From: JAGXKT01 sp964531695
GTDB taxonomy: Bacteria; Planctomycetota; Phycisphaerae; SM23-33
Length of the DNA stretch: 64,000 nt
Direction of reading: 5' to 3'
Assembly (NCBI GenBank): GCA_964531695.1
Contig: CAZHEH010000001.1
Span: forward strand, 270,524-334,523
Made by a program: the position numbers and the translations under genes. The notes under the pieces are model-generated. The model did not search any database, was not told where the DNA came from, and worked only from the letters and a program-made list of their open reading frames with translations. The first letter of the stretch is position 1; the number at the start of each line of letters is the position of its first letter. Positions 43,893-52,919 of this stretch are shown here, in pieces.

Positions 43893-43913
43893 CGCCCCCG
43901 GAGGGGGCGTTTC
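43893..43913 (+). terminator. Intrinsic terminator after tRNA-His
   Basis: CGCCCC (43893-43898), loop CGGAG (43899-43903), GGGGCG (43904-43909), then TTTCGTT. A compact GC stem with a short T-rich tail five bases after the tRNA. Confidence 0.75.
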
Positions 43914-43918
43914 GTTGA

Positions 43919-44404
43919 CTCGTTGATCCGTTAGCTGGTTACACCCGCCTCCACGCCGAGGGCAAGTACGTCCGCGGGCCCATCCCGACGCTGATGACGA
44001 TGTCGGGCGAGCTGCGCGGTCTGGAAAACTGGTTCATGGATCACGCGCTGCATCCGGACGAACTGGGCGCGCTGCTGGACATCATCACCGACGCGCGACT
44101 GGCCATTATCGACGCGTTCGGCGCAGCCGGTGTCGACGGCATGATCGCGTGGGACGACATGGGCACGAACGAGCGGCCGATGGTCAGCCCCGAGATGTTC
44201 CGGTCGATCTACTTCCCGCGGTACAAGCGGACGTGCGACGCCATCCACGAGCGCGGCATGCACTTCATCCACCACTGCTGCGGGCAGGTCCGCGACTACG
44301 TCCCCATGTTTCTTGAGGCCGGCTGCGATGTGCTCCAACTCGACCAGCCCACGCTGATGGGCATCGTTCCTGCGGCACGCCGAGTATCCGCTGCGGCCGT
44401 ATGA
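43919..44404 (+). pseudogene. Truncated uroporphyrinogen-decarboxylase-like fragment
   Basis: An open frame of about 155 codons right after the tRNA terminator. Similarity to the UroD/methyltransferase family starts near 43946 (LHAEGKYVRGPIPTLM) and runs through AAGVDGMIAWDDMGTNERPM, MHFIHHCCGQVRDYVP and DVLQLDQP. The first 100-150 and the last roughly 100 residues of the family are missing, and there is no RBS-backed start. The end looks deleted or shifted: in the next frame from 44367 the DNA reads FLRHAEYPLRPYE and stop. Some family members serve corrinoid methyl transfer, which recalls the RACo gene at 27 kb, but nothing links them directly. Confidence 0.65.
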
Positions 44405-44435
44405 ATAGGGCCGGGGCCGGTCAGTTCGGCCCCGT

Positions 44436-45608
44436 TCAGACAGTGGCGGTTCCCAGGGCTTCTCTGACCCGCCCGCAGGCCCACTCGTGCAGGCGTGCGG
44501 CGGTCCGGCCGGCATACGCCGCTGCGCGGGCGGCCGATCCGTCGGACAAGCCGCCAAGCACCGCTGCCGCCAGCTCTTGGGGCGTCGTCCGCTCGATCGG
44601 GAATGCGCAGTTCGACATGCCCAGGTCATCGTACATGCGTCCCTTGATGCCGTCCTCGGGCTGGCGGACATGGAAGCCGGGAGTGCCCGCGGCAACCGCC
44701 AGAAGAGGCGAGTGGCACTCGATGCTCAGCACGGCGGCCGCCCAGGCATAGACCGAGAGCGCCTCGTCCGGCAGCCAGTACCGCCGCATCGCCCACACGT
44801 GGGGCCGGATGTCGGCCGGCAGAGGGTCGAGCAGAAGCTCGTCGATGATGTCGAGTTGATAGGTCATTTCCGGGCAGACGAGCACCTCCCCCCCTGTTTT
44901 GCGGACGTAGCGGACGATCGCATGCACGAGCTTGTCTTGGTCCGGCTTCTTCGTCCGTTCGTTCAGTTCCGTCACCTGCCGGACCCTTTGTGGGGGTCTC
45001 GATCCAGGGTAGATCAGATGATAGGGCGTCTTACGCAGACGAGGCACCACACACAGAAACCGCCCTTCCGAAAGGCCCTTCTTCGCCAGCAGCTTCCGTG
45101 CGGAGGCATCATCCCGAGCCGACATCGCCAGGGCCGCATCGGGTACGAACCGGACCGCCTCTCCGTTTACACCGGCCGCCTTGAGCCGTTCGAGCGAGGC
45201 GGTCTCACGCGTGAAGACGAACGCCGCACGCTCCAGAAGGGGGCGTTCGCGCTCGCCGATCTCCCCGAGCGTCACGCCGAAGATGCCGAAGGGCTTGTCC
45301 GTGCGATGGCACCACCTCGCCAACGCGGCGGCGCCCACGAGGCCCGGTCCCGATCCGTGCAGCATGAGGTCCGCTCGATCAATGGACGCGTCAATCGCCG
45401 CCGGGTCCTGCGGGTCGAGTATCTCGACCTCCGGAAAGTGCCGGCGGAGCATGCCATCCACCCCGCGATCCAAGCGGCCCGGCCAAAGCGACAGACGGGC
45501 CTCGGGCAGATGCCTGCGCAGCAAGGCGAGCAGCCCCGGCGTGTGGGCGATATCGCCGATGTTCGCCGTTTGCCAACTGGAACGGATCAGGATGGCTTTC
45601 TCGGCCAC
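44436..45608 (-). CDS. Polysaccharide pyruvyl transferase family protein
   Basis: A 390-residue protein. The N-terminus ILIRSSWQTANIGDIAHTPGL has the family glycine-rich loop (N-x-GD). LMLHGSGPGLVGAAAL, FGVTLGEIGERERPLLERA, FTRETASLERLKAAGV and VRFVPDAALAM follow the usual order, and the C-terminal half has LSIECHSPLLAVAAGTPGFHV, like the SxRLHAxI motif of the family (here SIECHSPLL). These enzymes add pyruvate ketals to surface sugars. Not next to the ugd/WecA block, but only the tRNA region lies between. Confidence 0.8.
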   Translation of the reverse strand: MAEKAILIRSSWQTANIGDIAHTPGLLALLRRHLPEARLSLWPGRLDRGVDGMLRRHFPEVEILDPQDPAAIDASIDRADLMLHGSGPGLVGAAALARWCHRTDKPFGIFGVTLGEIGERERPLLERAAFVFTRETASLERLKAAGVNGEAVRFVPDAALAMSARDDASARKLLAKKGLSEGRFLCVVPRLRKTPYHLIYPGSRPPQRVRQVTELNERTKKPDQDKLVHAIVRYVRKTGGEVLVCPEMTYQLDIIDELLLDPLPADIRPHVWAMRRYWLPDEALSVYAWAAAVLSIECHSPLLAVAAGTPGFHVRQPEDGIKGRMYDDLGMSNCAFPIERTTPQELAAAVLGGLSDGSAARAAAYAGRTAARLHEWACGRVREALGTATV

Positions 45609-45880
45609 GCCTCAACTCCCGCCTGTCGAAGCGAACGCGGTCCCGGCGGGGCTCCTGCGGCCCCGGACGCATTCGGTCTCGGACAAACGACTTGGACACC
45701 GGCGTCCACGCGGGCCTCCGGACCCTCTGCCGGCGTTGGTCTGCATCGAAGATGCGATGGCATCGCCTATTCGGCCGCTCGGGCATATGCGTCGGATCCG
45801 ACGCCCACACGCCAAGAAACCCACCTCAGACCACTTGGATTCGGGCGGTGGAGCCGCGTCGAGCAACAGTTCGCGCGATG

Positions 45881-47164
45881 TCAGAACTCCCGGACCGCAC
45901 TGTTGCCCTCCATCCAGGCGATCATGTTCAGAACGAGGTAGTTCCAATTCTGGAAGCCGGGGTTCAGGATCGGCTCGCCGTTTTCCGGCTGGTAGTACTC
46001 GTGGAGGGCGCCGTGACGCTCCAGGTCGCGGCCGAACAGCGTGACGGTCTTCTCCGCCAGCTCCTTCGCCTCCTGCTCGAAGCCGTAGCGGACCAGCCCG
46101 CTCCACACCATGTAGTTGCTGATGCCCCAGATCGGCCCGCGCCAGGTGCTGGGGTTGCCGCTGGCCTTGAGGTTGTACATCTTCTCCATGCGGGACAGCG
46201 TGCGCACGCCGAACGGCGCGCGGAACGTCTCGTCGTTCTTGTAGTGCTCCTCGACGACGCGGCGGGCCTGGTCTTCGCTTGCGATGCCCGCCCACAAGCC
46301 CAGGAAACCGCTCCAGACGCCGATCCGCTGGATCAGCCCGGGCCAGTCGCGCGGATAGCCGCTGTGCGAGCCCCACGTGTCGCCCAGGCCCACGTCCCGC
46401 CGCGACAGGTCCACCGAGTAATAGAAGCCCAACCACTCGTCCCAGCAGTGCTCGTTGATGGCTTCTACGAGCCGGTCGCGGTCTTCCTGGTACTGCGTGG
46501 CGACCTCGTCGAGGTTCAGTTGCTCGCACAGGTAGACCGTGGCCTCGAGCTCCTTGACCATGAGGCAATTGAGATAGATCGACGCGGAGCTTCGCGGCGG
46601 CCGGCCGTACGTGCACGGGTCGTCGTCCACGCCGATGGCGTTTTCGTTCTGCCAGTAGTACAGCCCGCTCCACCGGTCGCGATGGTGGTTACGGTAGTTG
46701 TTCACGAAGCACTGGATGGGGTAGAACCCTTCTCGCAGCCACTGGGCGTCGCCGCCGTCTTCGCGAATCAGAAACGCCGCATGCTGGGCCAGGCAGGGCT
46801 TGTGCATGTTGTCGGCGTAGAGGTCGCGCGGTGGCTTGGGCCTGGGCCCGCCCCGGTCGCAACTGATGGGCATCCAGCCGGTGTGGTCCCGCAGGTGCGA
46901 GAAGTGAATCCAGTTCAGGATGCACCCCCGCTCGTAGGTGCGGGCGCGGTCGTACTCGTCGGCGTCGCCGACCTCGGAGAGAATCTGGCGCAGCGCGACG
47001 TTGCTCCACCAGGAGTCCCAGTCCCACAGCACGTCGGCGTACTGGGCGCTTCCCGGCGTCAGAAAGGGATGCACGAGGGCCTCGCCCGCCTCACGGTACA
47101 TCCCATGATAGTCGGACAGGACGTGCTCACGAATGCGCTGAATATGCATGGCCAGTTCTGACAT
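45881..47164 (-). CDS. Glycoside hydrolase, GH63/MGH1-like (alpha,alpha)6 barrel
   Basis: A 427-residue protein if ATG 47164 is used (AGGAAG about 14 bases upstream; an in-frame ATG at 47185 is also possible). The fold is a six-hairpin barrel, with acid VLWDWDSWWSNVALRQ near residue 45 (the Asp of the WDxD motif), YWQNENAIGVDDDP in the middle, and a Glu in ALHEYYQPENGEP near the end. These match the mannosylglycerate hydrolase/GH63 clan. There is no signal peptide, so it probably acts on imported oligosaccharides. Substrate not certain. 272 bases separate it from the pyruvyl transferase, with no gene in them. Confidence 0.82.
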   Translation of the reverse strand: MSELAMHIQRIREHVLSDYHGMYREAGEALVHPFLTPGSAQYADVLWDWDSWWSNVALRQILSEVGDADEYDRARTYERGCILNWIHFSHLRDHTGWMPISCDRGGPRPKPPRDLYADNMHKPCLAQHAAFLIREDGGDAQWLREGFYPIQCFVNNYRNHHRDRWSGLYYWQNENAIGVDDDPCTYGRPPRSSASIYLNCLMVKELEATVYLCEQLNLDEVATQYQEDRDRLVEAINEHCWDEWLGFYYSVDLSRRDVGLGDTWGSHSGYPRDWPGLIQRIGVWSGFLGLWAGIASEDQARRVVEEHYKNDETFRAPFGVRTLSRMEKMYNLKASGNPSTWRGPIWGISNYMVWSGLVRYGFEQEAKELAEKTVTLFGRDLERHGALHEYYQPENGEPILNPGFQNWNYLVLNMIAWMEGNSAVREF

Positions 47165-47273
47165 CCTTCTCTCTTCCTGCGACATTCCGTGCGGCTCAAC
47201 GGGCGAGCGTGAACTTCACGTTTCGGGCTCGGCGTTCCCACAACGCGCAGCCCTGGGGCTGGAATCGCTGCCG

Positions 47274-48161
47274 CTATTCCTCTTCCTTGTCTTGCTTCTC
47301 TTCCTTCGCTTCCTTCTCCTGCTCCTTCTCCAGCTCCTTTTTCAGCTTCTCGCGCTGCTCGTCGGTGAGCACTTCCTGGACCATCCAGGGATAGAGCTTC
47401 TCATCGCCAAGCGCCTTGGCCCGTTTGCCTCGTTCCCCACGCACTCCGAAGGCATCGACCTTCTCGGGGTGCTTGACGGTGGGCAGGAAGTCTTTCTCGG
47501 AGATCTGCCACGCCTTCTCCTTGATAAGCCGCTTCTGTTCGTCGGTGAGATTGAGCACGTCGATGAGATCTTCGCCGTTGACGGAGCGTTTGTAGACATG
47601 GTGGCACATTCTGTCGCGGCCATGTTTGGTCACCCGGTACGTGTGCCATTGGGTGAGCTGCTCTGGCGTCAGCAAACGCAGCAAGTCTTCCGACGCCCCG
47701 CCCTGGATCGCCAGCTTATAGTGGGCCTGCACGTAGACCAGCTTCATCAGTTTGCGGGCCAGTTCATCCTTGCCGGCCTTCTTGGCTTCCTCGGCGCGTG
47801 CCTTGAGTTTGTTTTTGGGAGCTGTTGTGGTTTCGTCGAAGGCCTCGTGCGCCTCGCGGAACCGCTTGTGCAACGCCTCGGCTTTGGCGCGCTGTTCCTC
47901 GGTCATGTCCGTCGCCTCCGCGACCTCCCGCCAGTGCGAGATGGCCAGCGAACGGTACGACAGGAGGTTGCCGCAGTTATTGACCCAGTCGCCCCAGGGC
48001 TCGACGGGTGGGAACGGGTGGGCGTCAACAATGCCTTCCTTGATCGCTTCCTGGATCAGGGCTTTGTCCTTCTCCCGCTCCTCGTCGTTGTATCCCAGCG
48101 CCCCAGCGCAGATCGCAAGAATCAACGCCACCATCACCGTCGCCGTCTTCGTGCAAACCAC
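47274..48161 (-). CDS. Exported helical protein with LTxEQ motifs
   Basis: A 295-residue protein with a signal peptide (TKTATVMVALILAICAGALG). The mature part is all charged helices and includes three LTxEQ-like turns (LLTPEQLTQW near residue 167, LTDEQKRLIK near 209, LTDEQREKLKKE near 270), like those of the LTXXQ/Spy-type periplasmic helical proteins. The tail is Lys/Glu-rich. A 50-residue stretch (AKKAGKDELARKLMKL, YVQAHYKLAIQGG) matches one in the protein encoded at 50240-51724. It is within the carbohydrate cluster; role unknown. Confidence 0.7.
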   Translation of the reverse strand: MVCTKTATVMVALILAICAGALGYNDEEREKDKALIQEAIKEGIVDAHPFPPVEPWGDWVNNCGNLLSYRSLAISHWREVAEATDMTEEQRAKAEALHKRFREAHEAFDETTTAPKNKLKARAEEAKKAGKDELARKLMKLVYVQAHYKLAIQGGASEDLLRLLTPEQLTQWHTYRVTKHGRDRMCHHVYKRSVNGEDLIDVLNLTDEQKRLIKEKAWQISEKDFLPTVKHPEKVDAFGVRGERGKRAKALGDEKLYPWMVQEVLTDEQREKLKKELEKEQEKEAKEEKQDKEEE

Positions 48162-48213
48162 CGTTTCGTCCTTTCCTGTATGGCCAGAGGCGTTGTCCGC
48201 CGGGCCGTCCTGT

Positions 48214-49914
48214 TCACGGTTTGCTCTTCACGCGCTGGACGACGATCACGTAGTCGTTTCCATACCCGGTCTTGGGCGTGGCGCCGAGTTCGGCGACCTT
48301 GCCCCCGGCGAACGTGCCGAGCTTTGTGCCGCCGCCCTTGGCCGGCAGGTTGTCGCCGCGGTAGCGCACGGCCGAGTATTGGCCCTTAGCCCCGGACAGG
48401 TCGAGGGACACGTCGCCGCCCTTGCTGATCCACAGGTAGTACTGCTCGCCCGGCTCGGCCAGGCACATCGCCAAGCCGCCGCCTTCGACGTTGACCAGAT
48501 CGTGGGCCGGCTTCGCCGCGTTGATGTCGATGTCGGCGCGGTTAAAGAATCGCTTGAGCTTGCCAAGCGCTGGGAGCGCCTCCTTGTGCGCGCTGGTGAC
48601 GCTGTCCCAGTCGGCGTGCCAACTCGACGACGTGCGCTTATCCTCTTTGACATACGTGGCGAAGTGGCTGTAGCCGCCGGCGAACAGGTGGCTCAACGTC
48701 GCGATACGGGTCCGCTTTGCGTTGAGGCACCAGACGCCTTCCTCGTTGAATACGGGGATGCCGTGGCCGTCATTGTGCTCGATGACACCCTTGCTGCCTT
48801 CGATGGTCGATCCCTCGTTGTCCTTGATCCGCTTCTGCAGGGTCGCCAAGCCCCAACCGTCCTCTTTGCCGTTGAGTTCCCAGTCGCCGAGACTGTGATT
48901 GCTGATCAGCGTCCGCCAGGGGTTCTGGTCGCGAAGCGCGCGGGCGAAGGCGATCTGTGCCTCCTTCGTGTGCCGTCGTTCGTTCCACTCGCTGCACACC
49001 GTCCAATGCCACCAGCAGGTATAGGGGCCCCATCGCGCGAGGAAGTAGCGGATCAACTGTCTCTGCCCGGGTCCGATGTCGGTATTGGTGTTGTCGCGCG
49101 GGCCGTAGGCGTGGTACTGCTCGTTGATGGCCGAGACGCCGAACCAGATGAACAACTTCACCCCGCGCTGCTGGGCATAGTCGACGGCCTTCTCATAATG
49201 CTGCCATGTCGCGACGTCGAAACGAGTGAAATCGAGGTTCTTGTTGTTTTTCGATCGCTTGCCGTCGACGCCGAGGTAATGGATGTGACGGACATCGCCG
49301 AACCGCTTCTGGTGGCCCTCCCCCTCGGCGTGAAACCGCACGCCGAACGTATCGACGCCCCGCCGAACATGCTCGTCGATCCATTGCTTAACCGTGCCGA
49401 AATCATCGCGGTCCAGCAGCATGCTGGCGTGGACGGAGACGGGCACCCACGGCGTGCCGTCGTCGAAGGCGAATCGCATGGGGTTCCGCGGGTCGATCCG
49501 CACATGGCCGTGCTCGTCAGGGCGGATTCGCTCGTCCGAGACGGTGTACGTGAACGTCTTCTCGGGTCCGTTGGCCGTGTCGGTGCCCGGCTTGTAGAAC
49601 CCGGCCGTGACCGTCCAAGTGCCCGGCTCGTCGAACAGCAGGCGGAACTTCCAGACGTTGCCCTTCTGGCCGCCCTTGCCGTCGCCGTCGTGGAAGCCGT
49701 ACCAGGTGAACTCCCGGCCGAGACGACGGCCGGCCGGCGCCGAGACGTTCAGGCGAAGCTCGGTGTCCGTGAACGGGTTGTCAAACGACGTGTCGTTGGT
49801 CATCGACACCTCGACCATCTCATAGAGGGCCGTGGGCGTCGGCGACGCCCCGGACGCCGCAGTGAGGCCGGAGGCGAGGAACACGGTCAGCATCAACAGG
49901 GCTTCGGTTCGCAT
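48214..49914 (-). CDS. Secreted DUF5060/DUF4038-type glycoside hydrolase
   Basis: A 566-residue protein. Start at ATG 49914 (AGGAG upstream) with signal peptide MRTEALLMLTVFLASGLTAASG. An N-terminal beta-sandwich of the DUF5060 type (about 35-160, FDEPGTWTVTAGFY) is followed by a TIM barrel (from PMRFAFDDGTPWVPVSVHA) of the DUF4038 sort, with KLFIWFGVSAINEQYH and YTCWWHWTVCSEWNER where catalytic acids are expected. The C-terminal 70 residues form a collagen-binding-like domain (GGDVSLDLSGAKGQYSAVRY). Relatives include apiosidases and other plant-polysaccharide enzymes. Confidence 0.82.
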   Translation of the reverse strand: MRTEALLMLTVFLASGLTAASGASPTPTALYEMVEVSMTNDTSFDNPFTDTELRLNVSAPAGRRLGREFTWYGFHDGDGKGGQKGNVWKFRLLFDEPGTWTVTAGFYKPGTDTANGPEKTFTYTVSDERIRPDEHGHVRIDPRNPMRFAFDDGTPWVPVSVHASMLLDRDDFGTVKQWIDEHVRRGVDTFGVRFHAEGEGHQKRFGDVRHIHYLGVDGKRSKNNKNLDFTRFDVATWQHYEKAVDYAQQRGVKLFIWFGVSAINEQYHAYGPRDNTNTDIGPGQRQLIRYFLARWGPYTCWWHWTVCSEWNERRHTKEAQIAFARALRDQNPWRTLISNHSLGDWELNGKEDGWGLATLQKRIKDNEGSTIEGSKGVIEHNDGHGIPVFNEEGVWCLNAKRTRIATLSHLFAGGYSHFATYVKEDKRTSSSWHADWDSVTSAHKEALPALGKLKRFFNRADIDINAAKPAHDLVNVEGGGLAMCLAEPGEQYYLWISKGGDVSLDLSGAKGQYSAVRYRGDNLPAKGGGTKLGTFAGGKVAELGATPKTGYGNDYVIVVQRVKSKP

Positions 49915-50239
49915 GTCTTTCTCCTGGTTGGGGTCCAAGCGGCGACGCACATCGCGCGGCCAGCGGAGCCGCACCGCCGGCTTCGCCATGCGCGTGTCGC
50001 GGCGATATTTCGGGCATGCCCGGCCGGCCAGCCCGCCGTCGCAGCAGCTACAGACGATCTGAGGATTCCTACAAGCGGCAACCTCTCACGGCCGCGCGCC
50101 GTCGGCAAGCACCGCGTCGAAATCATAGCAGAGCCGCCGCCGGCAATCATGCACGCCTTCCACCGTGGGTCGAGTTTCGCTGGCGGTGTTTCACGCGCGG
50201 GGGCGACGCGGTTGCGGCCCTCGTCGGCGATGCCGCCGT
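49915..50239. other. 325-base intergenic region, no gene seen
   Basis: Between two minus-strand genes; it should hold the promoter of the DUF5060 gene. Frames crossing it give Arg/Pro-rich low-complexity translations only. No terminator hairpin with T-run was identified. Confidence 0.4.
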
Positions 50240-51724
50240 TCAATCGGACAACGTACCTACCCATGGACCTCCCACACGGCCGTATTTCTCACGTGAAACC
50301 CCGAGGTCCGCGAAGCGCTTCGTGGAAATCTCGACCAAGTAGTACCGATTCCTGCCTGACGACGACACGATGCAGAAGTCGGGGTTGTTCGAGGATGCCT
50401 CCCCGAAGATCTCGCCGGAGCCGATCCGCGCGAAGCTCCAGACGATCTTTCCGTCCTTGTTCGCGATCACGACGTGGTGATGGGTCGTCGACTTCTCGTA
50501 CAGCAATCGGTAGCTGTTGTCCGCGAGCATGCTTCCCACGCAATGCTGCTCGTCCGGAGGCAGGTTTCCGAAGATGCGGCCGGTCGCTCGGTCGCCGATG
50601 AAGGCGCCCTTGTACGCTTCGCCGATGTGCGTGCCGTCCTTCGAAAGCCCGGCATCGTAGCAGTGCGGCCAGATCTCCTCCGCCTCGCCTCCGTCGACGG
50701 GAACTCGCATCGTCGCCGGGCCGCCGGTTCCGTCGCTCTTCCACGGGATGGCGGAAGCGTCCTGGTTGTAGACAACGTAGTCCGCGCCGCTGCTCGGGTC
50801 CCGCCACCAGTGCGGATTGGCCCCCTCGATCACGGCCTTCCGACGGGAGCCGTCGTCGTTGACGACGTGGACCGTGTCGCCGTTCTGGTACAGGAAGCGC
50901 CTGCCGTCCCAGTTGATCCCGCCCCGCCACGTATCGAATCTCGTGTGCCTGACCGCAGCGCCCTTCAACTGCACCACGTCCCCGGAACCCATCTCCAGAT
51001 AGAACAGAGCGCCGTCGGACTTCCGCTGAAAGAGCTGCCGGCCGTCCCTGCCCGCCAGAAGCACCTCCATCGACACCTCCGATCGCGACGATGCCCGCAG
51101 CGCCTTCTTCATGTCGTCCAGCCCTTCGCGAAGCGCCCGGTACTTCGGCACCTCCCTCGTCAACGCGTCCCATTGTTCGTCCGTGAGCAGGCAGAGAATC
51201 TCGAAGAACGGCGCCCTCTGCAAGGCCAGCTTCCCTTTGACCTGGACGTGCTGCATCTTCTTGAGTCGGGCTGCTTCCTCTTTCTCGCCCGCTTCGGCCG
51301 CCTTGTCCGCCAGGGCCGCCAGCTCGCGATATCGCGCCTTGGTCTCCCTTTCGTACACCTCGCCGCCCTCTCGGGCGATCTCCACGATCGCCTCAATCGC
51401 TCGCTCTTGCGCCGGCGTGGGCTCGATGTGATCGAGGATCTTCCCGTGGTCCCTCACCGCGTCATACGGCCAGTACGGGCCCTTGTTGATTCGGTGAGCG
51501 GCCGCCCAGGCGCGCCATCGCAGCTCGTCGGGCGGCAGGTCGGGCTTCCCGGCAGTCAGCGTGAACTCGCCGTCCCGCATTACGAACCACTTGCCCGTAT
51601 GCACGCGGAATTGGCCTGGCACCTCGCCGCCCTTGGCGGTCTCCTCAGCGCCTCGGATCGTCGATACTCCGGTCGAGAACACGCAGATCGTCGGCAGGAT
51701 AAGTGCAGCGGTGATCTTGTTCAT
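50240..51724 (-). CDS. Exported protein: helical LTDEQ domain plus beta-propeller-like region
   Basis: A 494-residue protein starting at ATG 51724 (CGGAG upstream) with a signal peptide (MNKITAALILPTICVFSTG). Residues about 90-230 are helical, with LCLLTDEQWDALTREVPKYR, and are related to the protein at 47274-48161. From about 235 the sequence becomes a TolB/propeller-like series of Trp/Gly/Asp strands (RGGINWDGRRFLYQNGD, IEGANPHWWRDPSSGADY, GLSKDGTHIGEAYKGAF, ANKDGKIVWSFARIG). It may bind ligand outside the cell. Family not recognised further. Confidence 0.68.
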   Translation of the reverse strand: MNKITAALILPTICVFSTGVSTIRGAEETAKGGEVPGQFRVHTGKWFVMRDGEFTLTAGKPDLPPDELRWRAWAAAHRINKGPYWPYDAVRDHGKILDHIEPTPAQERAIEAIVEIAREGGEVYERETKARYRELAALADKAAEAGEKEEAARLKKMQHVQVKGKLALQRAPFFEILCLLTDEQWDALTREVPKYRALREGLDDMKKALRASSRSEVSMEVLLAGRDGRQLFQRKSDGALFYLEMGSGDVVQLKGAAVRHTRFDTWRGGINWDGRRFLYQNGDTVHVVNDDGSRRKAVIEGANPHWWRDPSSGADYVVYNQDASAIPWKSDGTGGPATMRVPVDGGEAEEIWPHCYDAGLSKDGTHIGEAYKGAFIGDRATGRIFGNLPPDEQHCVGSMLADNSYRLLYEKSTTHHHVVIANKDGKIVWSFARIGSGEIFGEASSNNPDFCIVSSSGRNRYYLVEISTKRFADLGVSREKYGRVGGPWVGTLSD

Positions 51725-51881
51725 GGTTGATTCTCCGACTTCGTGGATCGGGCCACCGGTCGCCGTCAATGGTAGGATGCGACCATGCGTCGATGGAGCC
51801 GGTCCGGGGCGGATCGGCCTGTCGGGTGTTTAGCATCAATGGGCTCGGGAGTCACGCGAATCTGCACACCGGGGCCCTTCG

Positions 51882-52889
51882 TCAGCCGCTGGGCATGTCC
51901 GCGCGCGGGTGCCGGGCGAGTTGCTGGCAGAGGTCGTAGAAGTCGTCCGGCATCGTCCCGTCGGGCGCCGGGCCGACGTTGGGCAGGAAATTGCCGCCCC
52001 AGGCGTTGCATCGGTCACGGTACTCCACCCACCACTCCACGTCGGGCAACGGCTGCCCCCTGTTGTAGCCCCAGTGCCCGTTCGTGACGGTACAGCTCTC
52101 CCACCACTGGTCGGGCGCCTGTTCGGGCATCTTGCACTCCGGGGTGACATAGTCGCCGACCCGGCCGTAACGATTGTTTACGACGATATGGGGCTGGATC
52201 GAACGGACCCATTGGATGGTCTCCAGCGCTCGCAGTTCTTCCGGAGACCGGTCGCGCCATCCGACGCCGTCGAACCACAGCAGATCGATGCGGCCGTACC
52301 GGGTCAGCAGTTCCCGCAGTTGCGACGTCGCGAACGCATAGAAGGCATCGAACTGGCGCTGGTCCTCTTCCTCCGAGATCGGCGGATGCTGCCCGCGCCG
52401 TTGGTGATCGAAGTCGCAGTCCTTCATGGGGAAGCCCGGCCACGCCCAATCGCCGAATGAGAAGTACAGACCCACCTTCAGCCCGCAGTTTCGGCAGGCC
52501 TGCACGAACGGCTCCACCAAGTCGCGTCCGTCGAGGCACGTGTGAGTGCCGAGTACGGCGTACTCGCTGGGCCACAGCGAGTAGCCGTCATGATGCTTGG
52601 TGGTGAGCACGGCGTACTCGAAGCCGGCGCTCTTGGCCGCCGCAAGCCATCGCTCGGGTTCGTAGCGCTCGGGCGCGAACTGCCAGGCCAGCGCATAGTA
52701 GCGCTCGCGCGGGTAGACGCTCGTGTCCGCGTGCGGGTAGTCGCGGATCATCGCCCAGGACGGTTGGAGACCCGCGACACTATGGATGCCCCAGTGGACG
52801 AACAGGCCCATCCCGGCCGCGGGAAACCACCGGGCCTCCGGATGCTCCGTGCAATGCCGCGCGACGTTCTTCTCTTCGTAGTCCGCCAT
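51882..52889 (-). CDS. Alpha-L-fucosidase (GH29)
   Basis: A 335-residue single catalytic domain. Family motifs: WFPAAGMGLFVHWGIHSVAG at residues 21-40, TTKHHDGYSLWPS near 97, GLYFSFGDWAWP near 140, the nucleophile Asp207 in LLWFDGVGW, ESCTVTNGHWGYN and GNFLPNVGPAPDGTMP near the end. It removes terminal fucose from glycans. There is no signal peptide and no C-terminal beta-domain, so it is a compact, probably cytoplasmic form. The RBS before ATG 52889 is weak. 30 bases downstream of the disrupted PA14 gene. Confidence 0.92.
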   Translation of the reverse strand: MADYEEKNVARHCTEHPEARWFPAAGMGLFVHWGIHSVAGLQPSWAMIRDYPHADTSVYPRERYYALAWQFAPERYEPERWLAAAKSAGFEYAVLTTKHHDGYSLWPSEYAVLGTHTCLDGRDLVEPFVQACRNCGLKVGLYFSFGDWAWPGFPMKDCDFDHQRRGQHPPISEEEDQRQFDAFYAFATSQLRELLTRYGRIDLLWFDGVGWRDRSPEELRALETIQWVRSIQPHIVVNNRYGRVGDYVTPECKMPEQAPDQWWESCTVTNGHWGYNRGQPLPDVEWWVEYRDRCNAWGGNFLPNVGPAPDGTMPDDFYDLCQQLARHPRADMPSG

Positions 52890-52919
52890 TCGTGAATTCT
52901 TGTACGGGGGTGCCGCGGG

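Noticed and set aside
50285..50300. Second parS-like sequence TTTCTCACGTGAAACC
   Set aside because: Thirteen of sixteen bases agree with the consensus but it is not palindromic and it lies in the coding end of the gene at 50240; probably chance.
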